From: Pseudomonas cremoricolorata DSM 17059 = NBRC 16634 | GTDB lineage: Bacteria; Pseudomonadota; Gammaproteobacteria; Pseudomonadales; Pseudomonadaceae | Reading direction: 5' to 3' | DNA: 64,000 nt | NCBI RefSeq assembly: GCF_000425745.1 | Contig: NZ_AUEA01000011.1 | Coordinates: 1-64,000 of the forward strand | Shown here: positions 55,733 to 64,000 of the stretch, piece by piece | Position numbering within the stretch: the first letter of the stretch is position 1 | How the letters are laid out: every line of letters starts with the position of its first letter | Translations under genes and position numbers: made by a program | Notes under the pieces: model-generated | Databases searched by the model: none | What the model was told of the DNA's origin: nothing | What the model saw: the letters and a program-made list of their open reading frames with translations, nothing else

Positions 55733-56875
55733 ATGGCACTTGCCTCCGGCGCCCATAAGAAAACCCTCGAAGGCGAGCAGCAACCCAAGCAGGTGCTGGT
55801 CAAGATCGATCGGGTGACGAAAAAATTCGATGAGACGGTCGCGGTCGACGACGTCTCCCTGGAAATCCGCAAAGGTGAAATCTTCGCCTTGCTGGGTGGC
55901 TCCGGCTCCGGCAAATCGACCTTGCTGCGCATGCTCGCCGGCTTCGAGCGGCCGACCGAAGGGCGCATCTTCCTCGATGGCGTCGACATCACCGACATGC
56001 CGCCCTACGAGCGGCCGATCAACATGATGTTCCAGTCCTACGCGCTGTTCCCGCACATGACCGTGGCGCAGAACATCGCCTTCGGCCTGCAGCAGGACCG
56101 TATGCCCAAGGCCGAGATCGACGCGCGGGTTGCCGAGATGCTCAAGCTGGTGCACATGACCCAGTACGCCAAGCGTAAGCCGCACCAGCTCTCGGGCGGT
56201 CAGCGTCAGCGCGTGGCACTGGCCCGTTCCCTGGCCAAGCGGCCCAAGCTGCTGCTGCTCGATGAGCCGATGGGCGCGCTGGACAAGAAACTGCGTTCGC
56301 AGATGCAGCTGGAGCTGGTCGAGATCATCGAGCGGGTCGGGGTGACCTGCGTGATGGTGACCCACGACCAGGAAGAGGCCATGACCATGGCCCAGCGCAT
56401 CGCCATCATGCACCTGGGCTGGATCGCCCAGATCGGCTCGCCGGTGGACATCTATGAAACCCCCACCAGCCGTCTGGTGTGCGAGTTCATCGGCAACGTC
56501 AACCTGTTCGACGGTGAGGTCATCGACGACGCCGAAGGTCACGCGCTGATCGCCTCGCCGGAGCTCGAGCGCTCGATCTATGTCGGCCACGGCGTCAGCA
56601 CCTCGGTGGAAGACAAGCACATCACCTACGCGCTGCGCCCGGAAAAGCTGCTGATCACCACCACCCAGCCTGAATTCGAGCACAACTGGTCGCGCGGCAA
56701 GATCCACGACATCGCCTACCTGGGCGGTCACTCGGTGTTCTACGTCAAGCTGCCCAGCGGCAAGCTGGTGCAATCGTTCGTCGCCAACGCCGAGCGCCAG
56801 GGCGCACGGCCGACCTGGGATGACGAAGTGTTCGTGTGGTGGGAAGACGACAGCGGCGTGGTACTGCGTTCATGA
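55733..56875 (+). CDS. spuF: Polyamine ABC transporter ATP-binding protein
   Basis: A 380-residue PotA/PotG-type ATPase: Walker A GGSGSGKST at 55-63, Q-loop MFQSYALFPH, signature LSGGQ at 153-157, Walker B LLLLDEPMGALD, and a C-terminal TOBE domain (about 280-375). It energises uptake by SpuG and SpuH. The ATG at 55733 follows GGGAG. The permease gene overlaps the stop by ATGA. Confidence 0.95.
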   Translation: MALASGAHKKTLEGEQQPKQVLVKIDRVTKKFDETVAVDDVSLEIRKGEIFALLGGSGSGKSTLLRMLAGFERPTEGRIFLDGVDITDMPPYERPINMMFQSYALFPHMTVAQNIAFGLQQDRMPKAEIDARVAEMLKLVHMTQYAKRKPHQLSGGQRQRVALARSLAKRPKLLLLDEPMGALDKKLRSQMQLELVEIIERVGVTCVMVTHDQEEAMTMAQRIAIMHLGWIAQIGSPVDIYETPTSRLVCEFIGNVNLFDGEVIDDAEGHALIASPELERSIYVGHGVSTSVEDKHITYALRPEKLLITTTQPEFEHNWSRGKIHDIAYLGGHSVFYVKLPSGKLVQSFVANAERQGARPTWDDEVFVWWEDDSGVVLRS

Positions 56876-57792
56876 AAATCCGCAAGCTCAAGCGAGCGTT
56901 CCAGCGTCTGGTGCCGGAGGGCCGGCACCTGGTGATCGGCGTGCCGTTCATCTGGCTGTTCCTGTTCTTCATGCTGCCGTTCTTCATCGTGTTGAAGATC
57001 AGCTTCGCCGAAGCGGATGTCGCCATTCCGCCGTACACGCAGATCTACAGCTTCGTCGAAGACAAGATCCAGATCGTGCTGAACCTGGCCAACTACGGCC
57101 TGCTCGGTGAGGACGACCTGTACCTGGCGGCCTACCTCGGCTCGCTCAAGGTGGCCTTCTTCAGTACCTTGCTGTGCCTGCTGATCGGCTACCCGATGGC
57201 CTACGCCATCGCCAACGCGCGCAAGGACATCCAGACGGTTCTGCTGCTGCTGATCATGATGCCGACCTGGACTGCGATCCTGATTCGCGTCTATGCCTGG
57301 ATGGGCATTCTCAGCAACAACGGCCTGCTCAACAGCTTCCTGTTGTGGCTGGGCCTGATCGATCAGCCTTTGCAGATTCTCAACACCAACATCGCGGTGT
57401 ACATCGGTGTGGTCTATTCCTACCTGCCGTTCATGATCCTGCCGCTCTACGCCAACCTGGTGAAGCACGACCAGAGCTTGCTCGAGGCCGCCTCTGATCT
57501 TGGTTCGAGCACCTTCAACAGCTTCTGGAAAATCACCGTGCCGCTGTCGAAGAACGGCATCATCGCTGGCTGCATGCTGGTGTTCATTCCGGTGGTGGGC
57601 GAGTTCGTCATCCCGGAACTGCTGGGCGGTCCTGAGACGCTGATGATCGGCAAGGTGCTGTGGCAGGAGTTCTTCAACAACCGTGACTGGCCGGTGGCCT
57701 CGGCGTTGGCCGTGGTGATGCTGGCGATCCTGATCGTGCCGATTCTGCTGTTCAACCGCAGTCAGGCCAAGGAAATGGAGGGTCGGGCATGA
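56872..57792 (+). CDS. spuG: Polyamine ABC transporter permease (PotB/PotH type)
   Basis: A 306-residue inner-membrane permease with six hydrophobic segments and the cytoplasmic EAA loop (EAASDLGSSTFNSFWKITVP). It starts with ATG overlapping the spuF stop and overlaps spuH by ATGA, so the three form one tightly coupled unit. Confidence 0.94.
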   Translation: MKIRKLKRAFQRLVPEGRHLVIGVPFIWLFLFFMLPFFIVLKISFAEADVAIPPYTQIYSFVEDKIQIVLNLANYGLLGEDDLYLAAYLGSLKVAFFSTLLCLLIGYPMAYAIANARKDIQTVLLLLIMMPTWTAILIRVYAWMGILSNNGLLNSFLLWLGLIDQPLQILNTNIAVYIGVVYSYLPFMILPLYANLVKHDQSLLEAASDLGSSTFNSFWKITVPLSKNGIIAGCMLVFIPVVGEFVIPELLGGPETLMIGKVLWQEFFNNRDWPVASALAVVMLAILIVPILLFNRSQAKEMEGRA

Positions 57793-58670
57793 AGCGTTTC
57801 GGATTCTCCAAGCTGATGCTGGTGCTTGGCTTGCTGTTCATCTACCTGCCGATGGTGATTCTGGTCATCTACTCGTTCAACGCCTCCAAGCTGGTGACGG
57901 TGTGGGGCGGCTGGTCGGTGAAATGGTACGTCGGCCTGCTCGACAACACCCAGCTGATGGGCGCGGTGATGCGCTCGCTGGAAATCGCCCTGTACACCGC
58001 CGTTGCGGCAGTGGCGCTGGGCACCATGGCGGCATTCGTGCTCACCCGCATCACCCGCTTCAAGGGCCGCACGCTGTTCGGCGGCCTGGTCACCGCGCCG
58101 CTGGTGATGCCCGAGGTGATTACCGGTCTGTCGCTGTTGCTGCTGTTCGTGGCCATGGCGCAGTTGGTTGGCTGGCCTCAGGAACGTGGCGTTGCCACCA
58201 TCTGGATCGCCCACACCACCTTCTGCGCCGCCTATGTGGCGGTGGTGGTGTCGGCGCGGCTGCGCGAGCTCGACCTGTCGATCGAAGAGGCGGCCATGGA
58301 CCTCGGTGCACGGCCGTGGAAGGTGTTCTTCCTGATCACCATCCCGATGATCGCCCCTTCGCTGGCCGCGGGCGGCATGATGTCGTTCGCCCTGTCGCTG
58401 GATGACTTGGTACTTGCCAGCTTCGTCTCCGGTCCTGGCTCGACCACCTTGCCGATGGAAGTGTTCTCGGCGGTGCGCCTGGGCGTGAAGCCTGAGATCA
58501 ATGCCGTGGCCAGCCTGATCCTGCTGTCGGTGTCGCTGGTGACCTTCCTGGTCTGGTACTTCACCCGTCAGGCCGAAGAGCGTCGGCGCAAGGCCGTGCA
58601 GCAGGCGATCGAAGAGGCAGCCGCTGGCAGTTCACCGCATGAGGGAGTCCGTCCTCAACAAGTACGTTGA
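57789..58670 (+). CDS. spuH: Polyamine ABC transporter permease (PotC/PotI type)
   Basis: A 293-residue permease with six hydrophobic segments and EAA loop (EEAAMDLGARPWKVFFLITIP). It completes the transporter with SpuD/E, SpuF and SpuG. It is the last gene of the polyamine operon; a GC hairpin with arms GCCTGGA and TCCAGGC (around 58687-58717) follows it, but without a T-run. Confidence 0.94.
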   Translation: MKRFGFSKLMLVLGLLFIYLPMVILVIYSFNASKLVTVWGGWSVKWYVGLLDNTQLMGAVMRSLEIALYTAVAAVALGTMAAFVLTRITRFKGRTLFGGLVTAPLVMPEVITGLSLLLLFVAMAQLVGWPQERGVATIWIAHTTFCAAYVAVVVSARLRELDLSIEEAAMDLGARPWKVFFLITIPMIAPSLAAGGMMSFALSLDDLVLASFVSGPGSTTLPMEVFSAVRLGVKPEINAVASLILLSVSLVTFLVWYFTRQAEERRRKAVQQAIEEAAAGSSPHEGVRPQQVR

Positions 58671-58766
58671 GCCCATCGTTCAGTCCGGCCTGGAGCCTGC
58701 GCAAAAAGGTTCCAGGCTGGCGGATGAGGCTTGTAGCTCTAAATGTCCCTCTCGGGTCATCTCCCC

Positions 58767-59606
58767 TCAACGTCCGGCCCGCAGCAAACCGGCCAAGATA
58801 CCCGCAGTGAGGGGGTCTGCGTGGCCAATCATGCTTTTAAGCGCGGTGCGATGTGTCCGAAACTCGTTATGCGCGGCGACGAAGTCCTTACTCCGTCGAG
58901 AGTCCATGGACGTTTTCCTCACATCGGAGTTGATCATCGCGGTTCGAGCATTCGCTGCCCGTATGTAGGCTGCTGCCCGAGGCTGTATGGCGTCAGGAAG
59001 AAACTTGAGATGCTTGATCTCGATATTCAAAGGCGTACGTGCCGCTCTTCGAGCGCCCATGCGCGTGTTTTGACCATGAACGAGGTGAGAAAGACTTTCC
59101 CTACCGGTGAAGCCGGATGAAGATTCTGACTGTTCAAACCTTTTGATATGCGCGAGCCCCCAATGCACCCTTGTGTTTCCGGCGCTAGCGAGTGGCGTAG
59201 TCATCGTTGAAGCGGAACGCGTCAAAACAGAAGATTGCAGATAGTGAGGCCTGCTTTTCAGGGTCCAGTTAGCGTCAAGCTGTATGACTTTGAACTGCCC
59301 AGACGGATCATGAAAGTTGACCGGGTCGTTTGCGCAGTAGGCGTAAGCATTCATCCCCCCATGGTCGAAAGGAGACAAGTGATCCTGAGACACAAATCTT
59401 CTCAGTGTGCTCGAGTAGCCCCGATGCCCCTGGCCCAGCATGTACAGCTGGCTGATCGGGTCGAGGAATTCTGCGCAAAAGCTCACTCTGCTCGCGGCCG
59501 AAACGCGCATTCCTGAGTGGCCGTAGGGGTCATAGCAAATCGGATCGTGAGCTCGCGCAATGACCGTGTCGCTGCTATAAAAATAGCGTTCTGTCAGGTA
59601 GCCCAT
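58767..59606 (-). CDS. Orphan RHS-repeat core protein, short
   Basis: A 279-residue protein built around an RHS-associated core (about 25-105): DPYGHSGM, then LYMLGQGHRGYSSTLRRF, HLSPFDHGGMNAYAYCANDPVNFHDPSG. It lacks the N-terminal YD-repeat strand seen in its neighbour, and sequence before the start is not RHS-like, so it may be 5'-truncated. No clear ribosome site precedes the ATG at 59606; a TTG sits two codons earlier. The C-terminal region (about 106-279) is basic and unrecognised. No immunity gene is apparent. It could be a decayed or cassette form of a polymorphic toxin. Confidence 0.75.
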   Translation of the reverse strand: MGYLTERYFYSSDTVIARAHDPICYDPYGHSGMRVSAASRVSFCAEFLDPISQLYMLGQGHRGYSSTLRRFVSQDHLSPFDHGGMNAYAYCANDPVNFHDPSGQFKVIQLDANWTLKSRPHYLQSSVLTRSASTMTTPLASAGNTRVHWGLAHIKRFEQSESSSGFTGRESLSHLVHGQNTRMGARRAARTPLNIEIKHLKFLPDAIQPRAAAYIRAANARTAMINSDVRKTSMDSRRSKDFVAAHNEFRTHRTALKSMIGHADPLTAGILAGLLRAGR

Positions 59607-59799
59607 GATCAAACTCGGTTTTGAATGTGGAGGGTAGGCATGGTCTCGGGCCCTATGGAAAATTATCGTGCTGGTGAATAGGGGCGGCCGCTACAGGAAA
59701 ACCGTAGAACTCACCTTCAGCAGTTCTCTGAACCTTCTTGCGTTGCTGGCACCGCGGTGCGACGCGAACAACTTGCTCGACGCCGCAAGCCGGCGACAC

Positions 59800-60810
59800 T
59801 CAGGTGCGGGTCGACCCGTTCTCAATAAAGCTTGAGCGCGCTGAGCCTGGATTGCGCACATTGTGGTTCGACGTTAAGAGTTCCACGGCCTGCCCCGTTG
59901 GGGACTGCACGCTGGTACTGAGCGCCCTTACGGCCTCTTGGGCCCCGAAGAGGGCTCTGTAAGCGGGAGGCGGGGACTGGGATGCCTCGGAATAGCCCGA
60001 GATTGGTCGGGCATTCGGTTGGAGCATTACAACTTGGTCGTAATCAGGCGGTGCGTCCAGATCTTCAAGCTGCAGCGATCGTCGAGGTGGCTGTCTTGCC
60101 CATTGCGTTGGTGATGGTGGGGGGCCGACCGGCGTCAACGAGTTTCGTCGCGAGGGGACTTGCCCAACTGGGGGGCGAAGCGCCCATTGTATCGCCTTGC
60201 CGGTGCCGAACCCGGTGACAGCCGCCAGCGCCAGAGCGCCTGAGGCACCATAGAGGAGGTCTTTGATGGGCTTCGATTGCGTCGATACCGCTGCAATGAG
60301 CACGCCGATACTCGATACGCCAAATCCGAGGGCCGCGTATTTGAACGGAACAGGCATATGCCCCGAGGGATCATGACGATTGACCGGATCTCCTGCGCAG
60401 TAGCCATAGCCATTCAGCCCGCCCTGGCCGAACGGACTCAGATTATCTGCGCTGCCAAACCTGCCCAGACTGGGGCTGAACAAGCGATAACCGTTTCCTA
60501 GCAGATAGCCGCGTGTTGCCGCGTCCAGTAATTGCCCAGTGAACGCCACTGGCTGTTTTGCTGAGTCATGAGCACCGCAGTGGCCATAAGGCGTATAAGC
60601 GAACGTGGCCCCTCGTGCGCCTTCAAGCGCGTGGGTCACCGTGCTGGCGCTATCCACGGACAGCAGCGAGCGTGAGGGTTGATTCGCTGATCTGTATTCT
60701 GCCAGGGGTAGGCCGTTGCGGCGGAGCACTGAGCGCGATCCCGCGCCGTCGAGTTCCGTGCAAATATGACCGTTTTGGTAGAATCGATGCACCGTCCGGG
60801 GAGTACTCAT
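59800..60810 (-). CDS. Orphan RHS-repeat core protein with membrane hairpin and PPxY tail
   Basis: A 336-residue protein: RHS core (about 1-150, ending NRHDPSGH), two hydrophobic segments (about 156-175 and 183-202), then a proline-rich tail. The tail carries PPDY at 254-257 (60040-60051) and PPAY at 281-284 (59959-59970), both fitting the PPxY motif bound by eukaryotic WW domains. It has no signal peptide and no long RHS repeat barrel. It could be an effector, or a membrane-anchored protein of unknown role. The short RHS gene lies 193 bp downstream on the same strand. Confidence 0.82.
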   Translation of the reverse strand: MSTPRTVHRFYQNGHICTELDGAGSRSVLRRNGLPLAEYRSANQPSRSLLSVDSASTVTHALEGARGATFAYTPYGHCGAHDSAKQPVAFTGQLLDAATRGYLLGNGYRLFSPSLGRFGSADNLSPFGQGGLNGYGYCAGDPVNRHDPSGHMPVPFKYAALGFGVSSIGVLIAAVSTQSKPIKDLLYGASGALALAAVTGFGTGKAIQWALRPPVGQVPSRRNSLTPVGPPPSPTQWARQPPRRSLQLEDLDAPPDYDQVVMLQPNARPISGYSEASQSPPPAYRALFGAQEAVRALSTSVQSPTGQAVELLTSNHNVRNPGSARSSFIENGSTRT

Positions 60811-61074
60811 GGGTATGCCTCAGTTTGAAGTCAGTCAGAAGAGATTCACCGCACAGGCGTCGTGTCCAGACCATCAGCTTGATGAGCCCATGCTAGTGAA
60901 ACGCTATTTTCTGGCTACTGGCATAAATGCCAGCTCGCCTCCATTACCCGCATCATCTCCTTCAACGACAGTCTCGCTGTTTTACCAACGAGCCTGACCA
61001 GCCCCACAAACTGAACCCTGATCTACGCTCAAGGTCGACTCATCGAATCATTTGTGCGCAAACAAGGAGCGAGC
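60811..61074. other. Divergent region between the RHS gene and the efflux operon
   Basis: 264 bp without a supported gene. It should hold the promoter of the triA-like operon, but no regulator gene lies beside it and no clear -35/-10 pair was found by eye. Confidence 0.4.
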
Positions 61075-62163
61075 ATGACGGTGGTGCGTCCGTTGATGGT
61101 CGTGTGCCTCGGGCTGCTGTTCACCCTCGCCGGGTGCGAGCAGGAAAAACACAGCCCGCAGCTGCCCAGGGTCGGGGTTATGCGTGTCGAGCCGGTGGAC
61201 TTCGCCGCGTCGGTGGCGCTCACCGGTGATGTGCAGGCGCGGGTGCAGACCGACCTGTCGTTCCGCGTCGGCGGCAAGATCATTTCCCGTAGTGTCGATG
61301 TCGGTGACCACGTCAAGGCCGGCCAGGTCCTGGCCCGGCTCGATCCGAAAGACCTGAAGAACAACGTCGACTCGGCCAAGGCCGAGGTTTTCGCCGCGCA
61401 GGCTCGGGTCAACCAGAGCGCCGCAGCCTTTGTGCGCCAGGAAAAACTGCTGCCCAAGGGCTACACCAGCCGCAGCGAATACGACGCCGCGCAGGCTGCC
61501 TTGCGCGGTAATCAGAGCGGCCTGAAGGCGGCCCAGGCGCAGTTGGCCAACGCCAACGAGCAACTGGGCTACACCGCCTTGGTGTCCGATACCGATGGCG
61601 TCATCACCGCGCGCCAGGCCGAGGTTGGCCAGGTGGTGCAGGCGACCATGCCGATTTTCCGCCTGGCCGCCGATGGCGAGCGTGATGCCGTGTTCAATGT
61701 CTATGAATCGCTGCTCAGCGCCCCCGCCAGCGACGAAACCGTCACCGTGCAGTTGCTCGAGGACCCCAAGGTGCAGGCCCAAGGGCGGGTACGCGAAGTC
61801 ACCCCGACCGTGTCTGCGCAAAGCGGCACCTTGCAGGTCAAGGTCGCCCTGCGTGACGTGCCGCCGGCCATGGCCCTCGGCGCGCCGGTCACCACCCAGG
61901 CGAAAACCCAGGGCCAGCAAAGTGTCGAGCTGCCATGGTCGGCGCTGAGCAAGGGCCTGCGCGACCCTGCGGTATGGGTCGTCGGTGACGGCGACAAGGT
62001 CGAGCTGCGCCCCGTGCGTATTGCCCGCTACCTGACCGGCAAGGTCATCATCGGTGCGGGTATCAACGGTGGCGAAACCGTGGTGATCAACGGCGCGCAG
62101 CTGCTGCACCCGGGCATGCAGGTCGAGCAGGTCGCGGCCAAGGACGGAGGGGCGCTGCCATGA
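61075..62163 (+). CDS. RND efflux periplasmic adaptor lipoprotein (TriA-like)
   Basis: A 362-residue membrane fusion protein. The signal peptide ends in a lipobox (TLAG-C21). A split lipoyl domain, a coiled-coil hairpin (about 95-150) and beta-barrel parts are visible. The ATG at 61075 has AAGGAG 5 bases upstream; a GTG at 61054 is less likely. A second adaptor gene overlaps it by ATGA, and a pump gene follows: the TriA-TriB-TriC arrangement of P. aeruginosa, where both adaptors are needed. Confidence 0.9.
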   Translation: MTVVRPLMVVCLGLLFTLAGCEQEKHSPQLPRVGVMRVEPVDFAASVALTGDVQARVQTDLSFRVGGKIISRSVDVGDHVKAGQVLARLDPKDLKNNVDSAKAEVFAAQARVNQSAAAFVRQEKLLPKGYTSRSEYDAAQAALRGNQSGLKAAQAQLANANEQLGYTALVSDTDGVITARQAEVGQVVQATMPIFRLAADGERDAVFNVYESLLSAPASDETVTVQLLEDPKVQAQGRVREVTPTVSAQSGTLQVKVALRDVPPAMALGAPVTTQAKTQGQQSVELPWSALSKGLRDPAVWVVGDGDKVELRPVRIARYLTGKVIIGAGINGGETVVINGAQLLHPGMQVEQVAAKDGGALP

Positions 62164-63227
62164 TTCGCCTGCTGTGGATAACCCTCGCGGCGCTGCTGTT
62201 GGCCGGCTGCGGGAAAGATGAAGAGAAACCCGCGCCGGTGCGTCCGGTGCTGTCCGCCGTGGTCGAGCAGTCGTCAGAGGCGCAACTGGGCCGCTTTGCC
62301 GGCACCATCCAGGCGCGCTATGAAAGCACCTTGGGCTTTCGCGTGTCCGGGCGCATCGCGCGGCGCTGGGTCGATGTCGGCACCTCGGTGAAAGCCGGCG
62401 ACACCCTGGCCACCCTCGACCCGACCGACCAGCAGAACCAGCTGCGCGCCGCCGAAGGCGACCTGGCGCGGGTTCAGGCACAGTGGATCAACGCCCAGGC
62501 CAACGCCCGCCGTCAGCAGCAGTTGTACGATCGTGGCGTCGGTGCCCAGGCACAACTGGACATCGCCCAGACCGACCTGAAAACCGCCGATGCCAGCCTG
62601 ACCCAGGCGCGCTCGTCGGTCAGCCAGGCGCGCGATCAACTCGGTTACAGCGAGCTCAAGGCCGATCATTCGGCGGTGGTCACCGCCTGGCACGCCGAAG
62701 CCGGGCAGACCGTCAGCGTCGGTCAGGAAGTGGTGACGCTGGCCCGCCCCGACGTCAAGGAAGCGGTCATCGACCTGCCCATTTCGCTGGCCGAACAGCT
62801 CAACCCGAACATGACCCTCACCGTGGCCTCGCAACTCAACCCCGACATCAACACCACCGCCAGCCTGCGCGAGCTCGAACCCCAGGCCGATGCCACCACC
62901 CGCACCCGCCGCGCACGCCTGAGTCTGGCCTCGACCCCCACCGGCTTCAACCTCGGCACCTCGGTCAGCGTCAGCCTGACCTCGCCGATCGCCGCCCGCA
63001 GCGAACTGCCGCTGACCGCGCTGCTGGAGCGCGACGGCAAGACCCAGGTGTGGGTGGTCGACCCCAAGCAGCAGGTGGTCAACCTGCGCGATGTGTCGGT
63101 CAGTGCACGCACCGAGCGCAGCGTGGTATTGACCGGCGGGGTGCAGCCCGGTGAGCGGGTGGTCACTGCCGGGGTCAACAGTCTCAAGCCAGGCCAGAAG
63201 GTCACGTTCGACGAGGAATCACGATGA
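62160..63227 (+). CDS. Second RND efflux periplasmic adaptor lipoprotein (TriB-like)
   Basis: A 355-residue membrane fusion protein with lipobox LLAG-C17, a lipoyl half-motif GFRVSGRIARRWVDVG and a coiled-coil hairpin (about 85-150). It is similar in layout to the preceding adaptor, but clearly diverged. It overlaps both the first adaptor and the pump gene by ATGA, so all three should be made together. Confidence 0.9.
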   Translation: MIRLLWITLAALLLAGCGKDEEKPAPVRPVLSAVVEQSSEAQLGRFAGTIQARYESTLGFRVSGRIARRWVDVGTSVKAGDTLATLDPTDQQNQLRAAEGDLARVQAQWINAQANARRQQQLYDRGVGAQAQLDIAQTDLKTADASLTQARSSVSQARDQLGYSELKADHSAVVTAWHAEAGQTVSVGQEVVTLARPDVKEAVIDLPISLAEQLNPNMTLTVASQLNPDINTTASLRELEPQADATTRTRRARLSLASTPTGFNLGTSVSVSLTSPIAARSELPLTALLERDGKTQVWVVDPKQQVVNLRDVSVSARTERSVVLTGGVQPGERVVTAGVNSLKPGQKVTFDEESR

Positions 63228-64000
63228 AAGGCGGCTTCAACCTGTCCGAATGGGCGCTGCGCCACCAGTCTTTCGTCTGGTACCTGATGTTCGTCGGCCT
63301 GCTGATGGGGGTGTTTTCCTACTTCAACCTGGGCCGTGAAGAAGACCCGTCCTTCACCATCAAGACCATGGTCATCCAGACCCGCTGGCCCGGTGCCACC
63401 CAGGATGAAACCCTGTATCAGGTCACCGACCGCATCGAGAAGAAGCTCGAAGAACTCGACTCGCTCGACTACGTGAAGAGCTACACCCGCCCTGGCGAGT
63501 CGACCATCATGGTGTTCCTGCGCGACACCACCAAGGCCGGCGATATTCCGCAGATCTGGTACCAGGTGCGCAAGAAGATCCAGGACATCCGCGGGCAGTT
63601 CCCGCAGGGCATCCAGGGACCGGCGTTCAACGACGAATTCGGGGATGTGTACGGCTCGATCTACGCCTTCACCGCCGATGGCCTGAGCATGCGCCAGCTG
63701 CGCGACTACGTAGAGCAAGTGCGCGCAGAGATTCGCGAGGTCGAGAACATCGGCAAGGTCGAGGTGGTCGGCACGCAGAACGAAGTGCTCTACCTGAACT
63801 TCTCGGTGCGCAAGCTGGCGGCGCTGGGTATCGACCAGCGTCAGGTGATGCAGGCCCTGCAATCGCAGAACACAGTGACTCCGGCCGGGGTGATCGAGGC
63901 TGGGCCAGAGCGTATTTCGGTGCGCACTACCGGCCAGTTCGCCTCGGAGAAGGACCTGGAAAGCGTCAACCTGCGCATCAACGACCGCTTCTTCCGCCTG
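63224..64000 (+). CDS. RND efflux pump, N-terminal part (TriC-like, cut by window end)
   Basis: The first 259 residues of an RND permease. A membrane segment at about 18-37 is followed by the periplasmic porter domain (REEDPSFTIKTMVIQTRWPGA is the conserved entry). It is of the efflux type found with two adaptors; whether it exports triclosan-like compounds cannot be inferred. The outer-membrane factor gene is not in view. Confidence 0.93.
   Translation, partial: MKGGFNLSEWALRHQSFVWYLMFVGLLMGVFSYFNLGREEDPSFTIKTMVIQTRWPGATQDETLYQVTDRIEKKLEELDSLDYVKSYTRPGESTIMVFLRDTTKAGDIPQIWYQVRKKIQDIRGQFPQGIQGPAFNDEFGDVYGSIYAFTADGLSMRQLRDYVEQVRAEIREVENIGKVEVVGTQNEVLYLNFSVRKLAALGIDQRQVMQALQSQNTVTPAGVIEAGPERISVRTTGQFASEKDLESVNLRINDRFFRL

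Overview
This window is chromosomal DNA of a Pseudomonas, most likely of the P. putida group. The evidence is gene content and order: glnK-amtB, sutA, the lptM-lysA-dapF-DUF484-xerC-HAD run, cyaY, rnk, cyaA, argH-algR-hemC-hemD-hemX-hemY, dsbB, algQ and the lysine/alanine/proline-rich AlgP, argE-argA, the spu polyamine cluster and small orphan RHS-core genes. Most of it is high-GC core genome with dense, often overlapping operons. I saw no insertion sequence, prophage or CRISPR array.

Layout. 1-130: 3' end of a 5S rRNA gene and its terminator. 129-8830: comM, then a probable accessory block (NAD-dependent formate dehydrogenase overlapping an HPP-family membrane protein, a LysR regulator, and the magnesium ATPase mgtA with an unusual leader), then ubiK. 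8894-10967: nitrogen module glnK-amtB with a sigma-54 promoter and two NtrC-like sites. 11315-16225: sutA, then the cell-envelope, lysine and recombination operon on the minus strand. 16413-24409: cyaY, DUF1289, rnk, a PI-PLC-like protein, cyaA, small hypotheticals, a GST and argH. 24715-29673: algR and the heme operon. 29882-33210: dsbB, algQ, an FKBP isomerase, algP and a TIGR02444 protein. 33262-41420: the ABC-F protein YheS, a LysE exporter, DUF2789, a CBS protein, two unknown membrane proteins, nhaA, an unknown protein, tRNA-Arg(CCG) and DUF2388. 41514-48284: an orphan GspE-like ATPase, an ACT-like small protein divergent from an Lrp regulator, a CYTH-CHAD protein, argE and argA. 48359-58670: polyamine uptake and gamma-glutamylation (spuI, spuB, spuC, spuD, spuE, spuF, spuG, spuH). 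58767-60810: two orphan RHS-core genes. 61075-64000: a TriABC-like RND efflux operon with two adaptor lipoproteins; the pump gene runs off the window.

Several modules fit together. GlnK and AmtB sense and import ammonium. ArgA and ArgE make ornithine and ArgH makes arginine. The spu genes import putrescine and spermidine and degrade them through gamma-glutamylation and transamination. LysA and DapF complete diaminopimelate and lysine synthesis. AlgR, AlgQ and AlgP are global regulators first studied for alginate in P. aeruginosa; here the AlgR partner kinase gene (fimS/algZ) is missing from its usual position.

The least explained items are the three mutually exclusive hairpins over the mgtA ribosome binding site, the overlapping formate dehydrogenase/HPP pair, and the orphan RHS protein whose tail carries two PPxY motifs.
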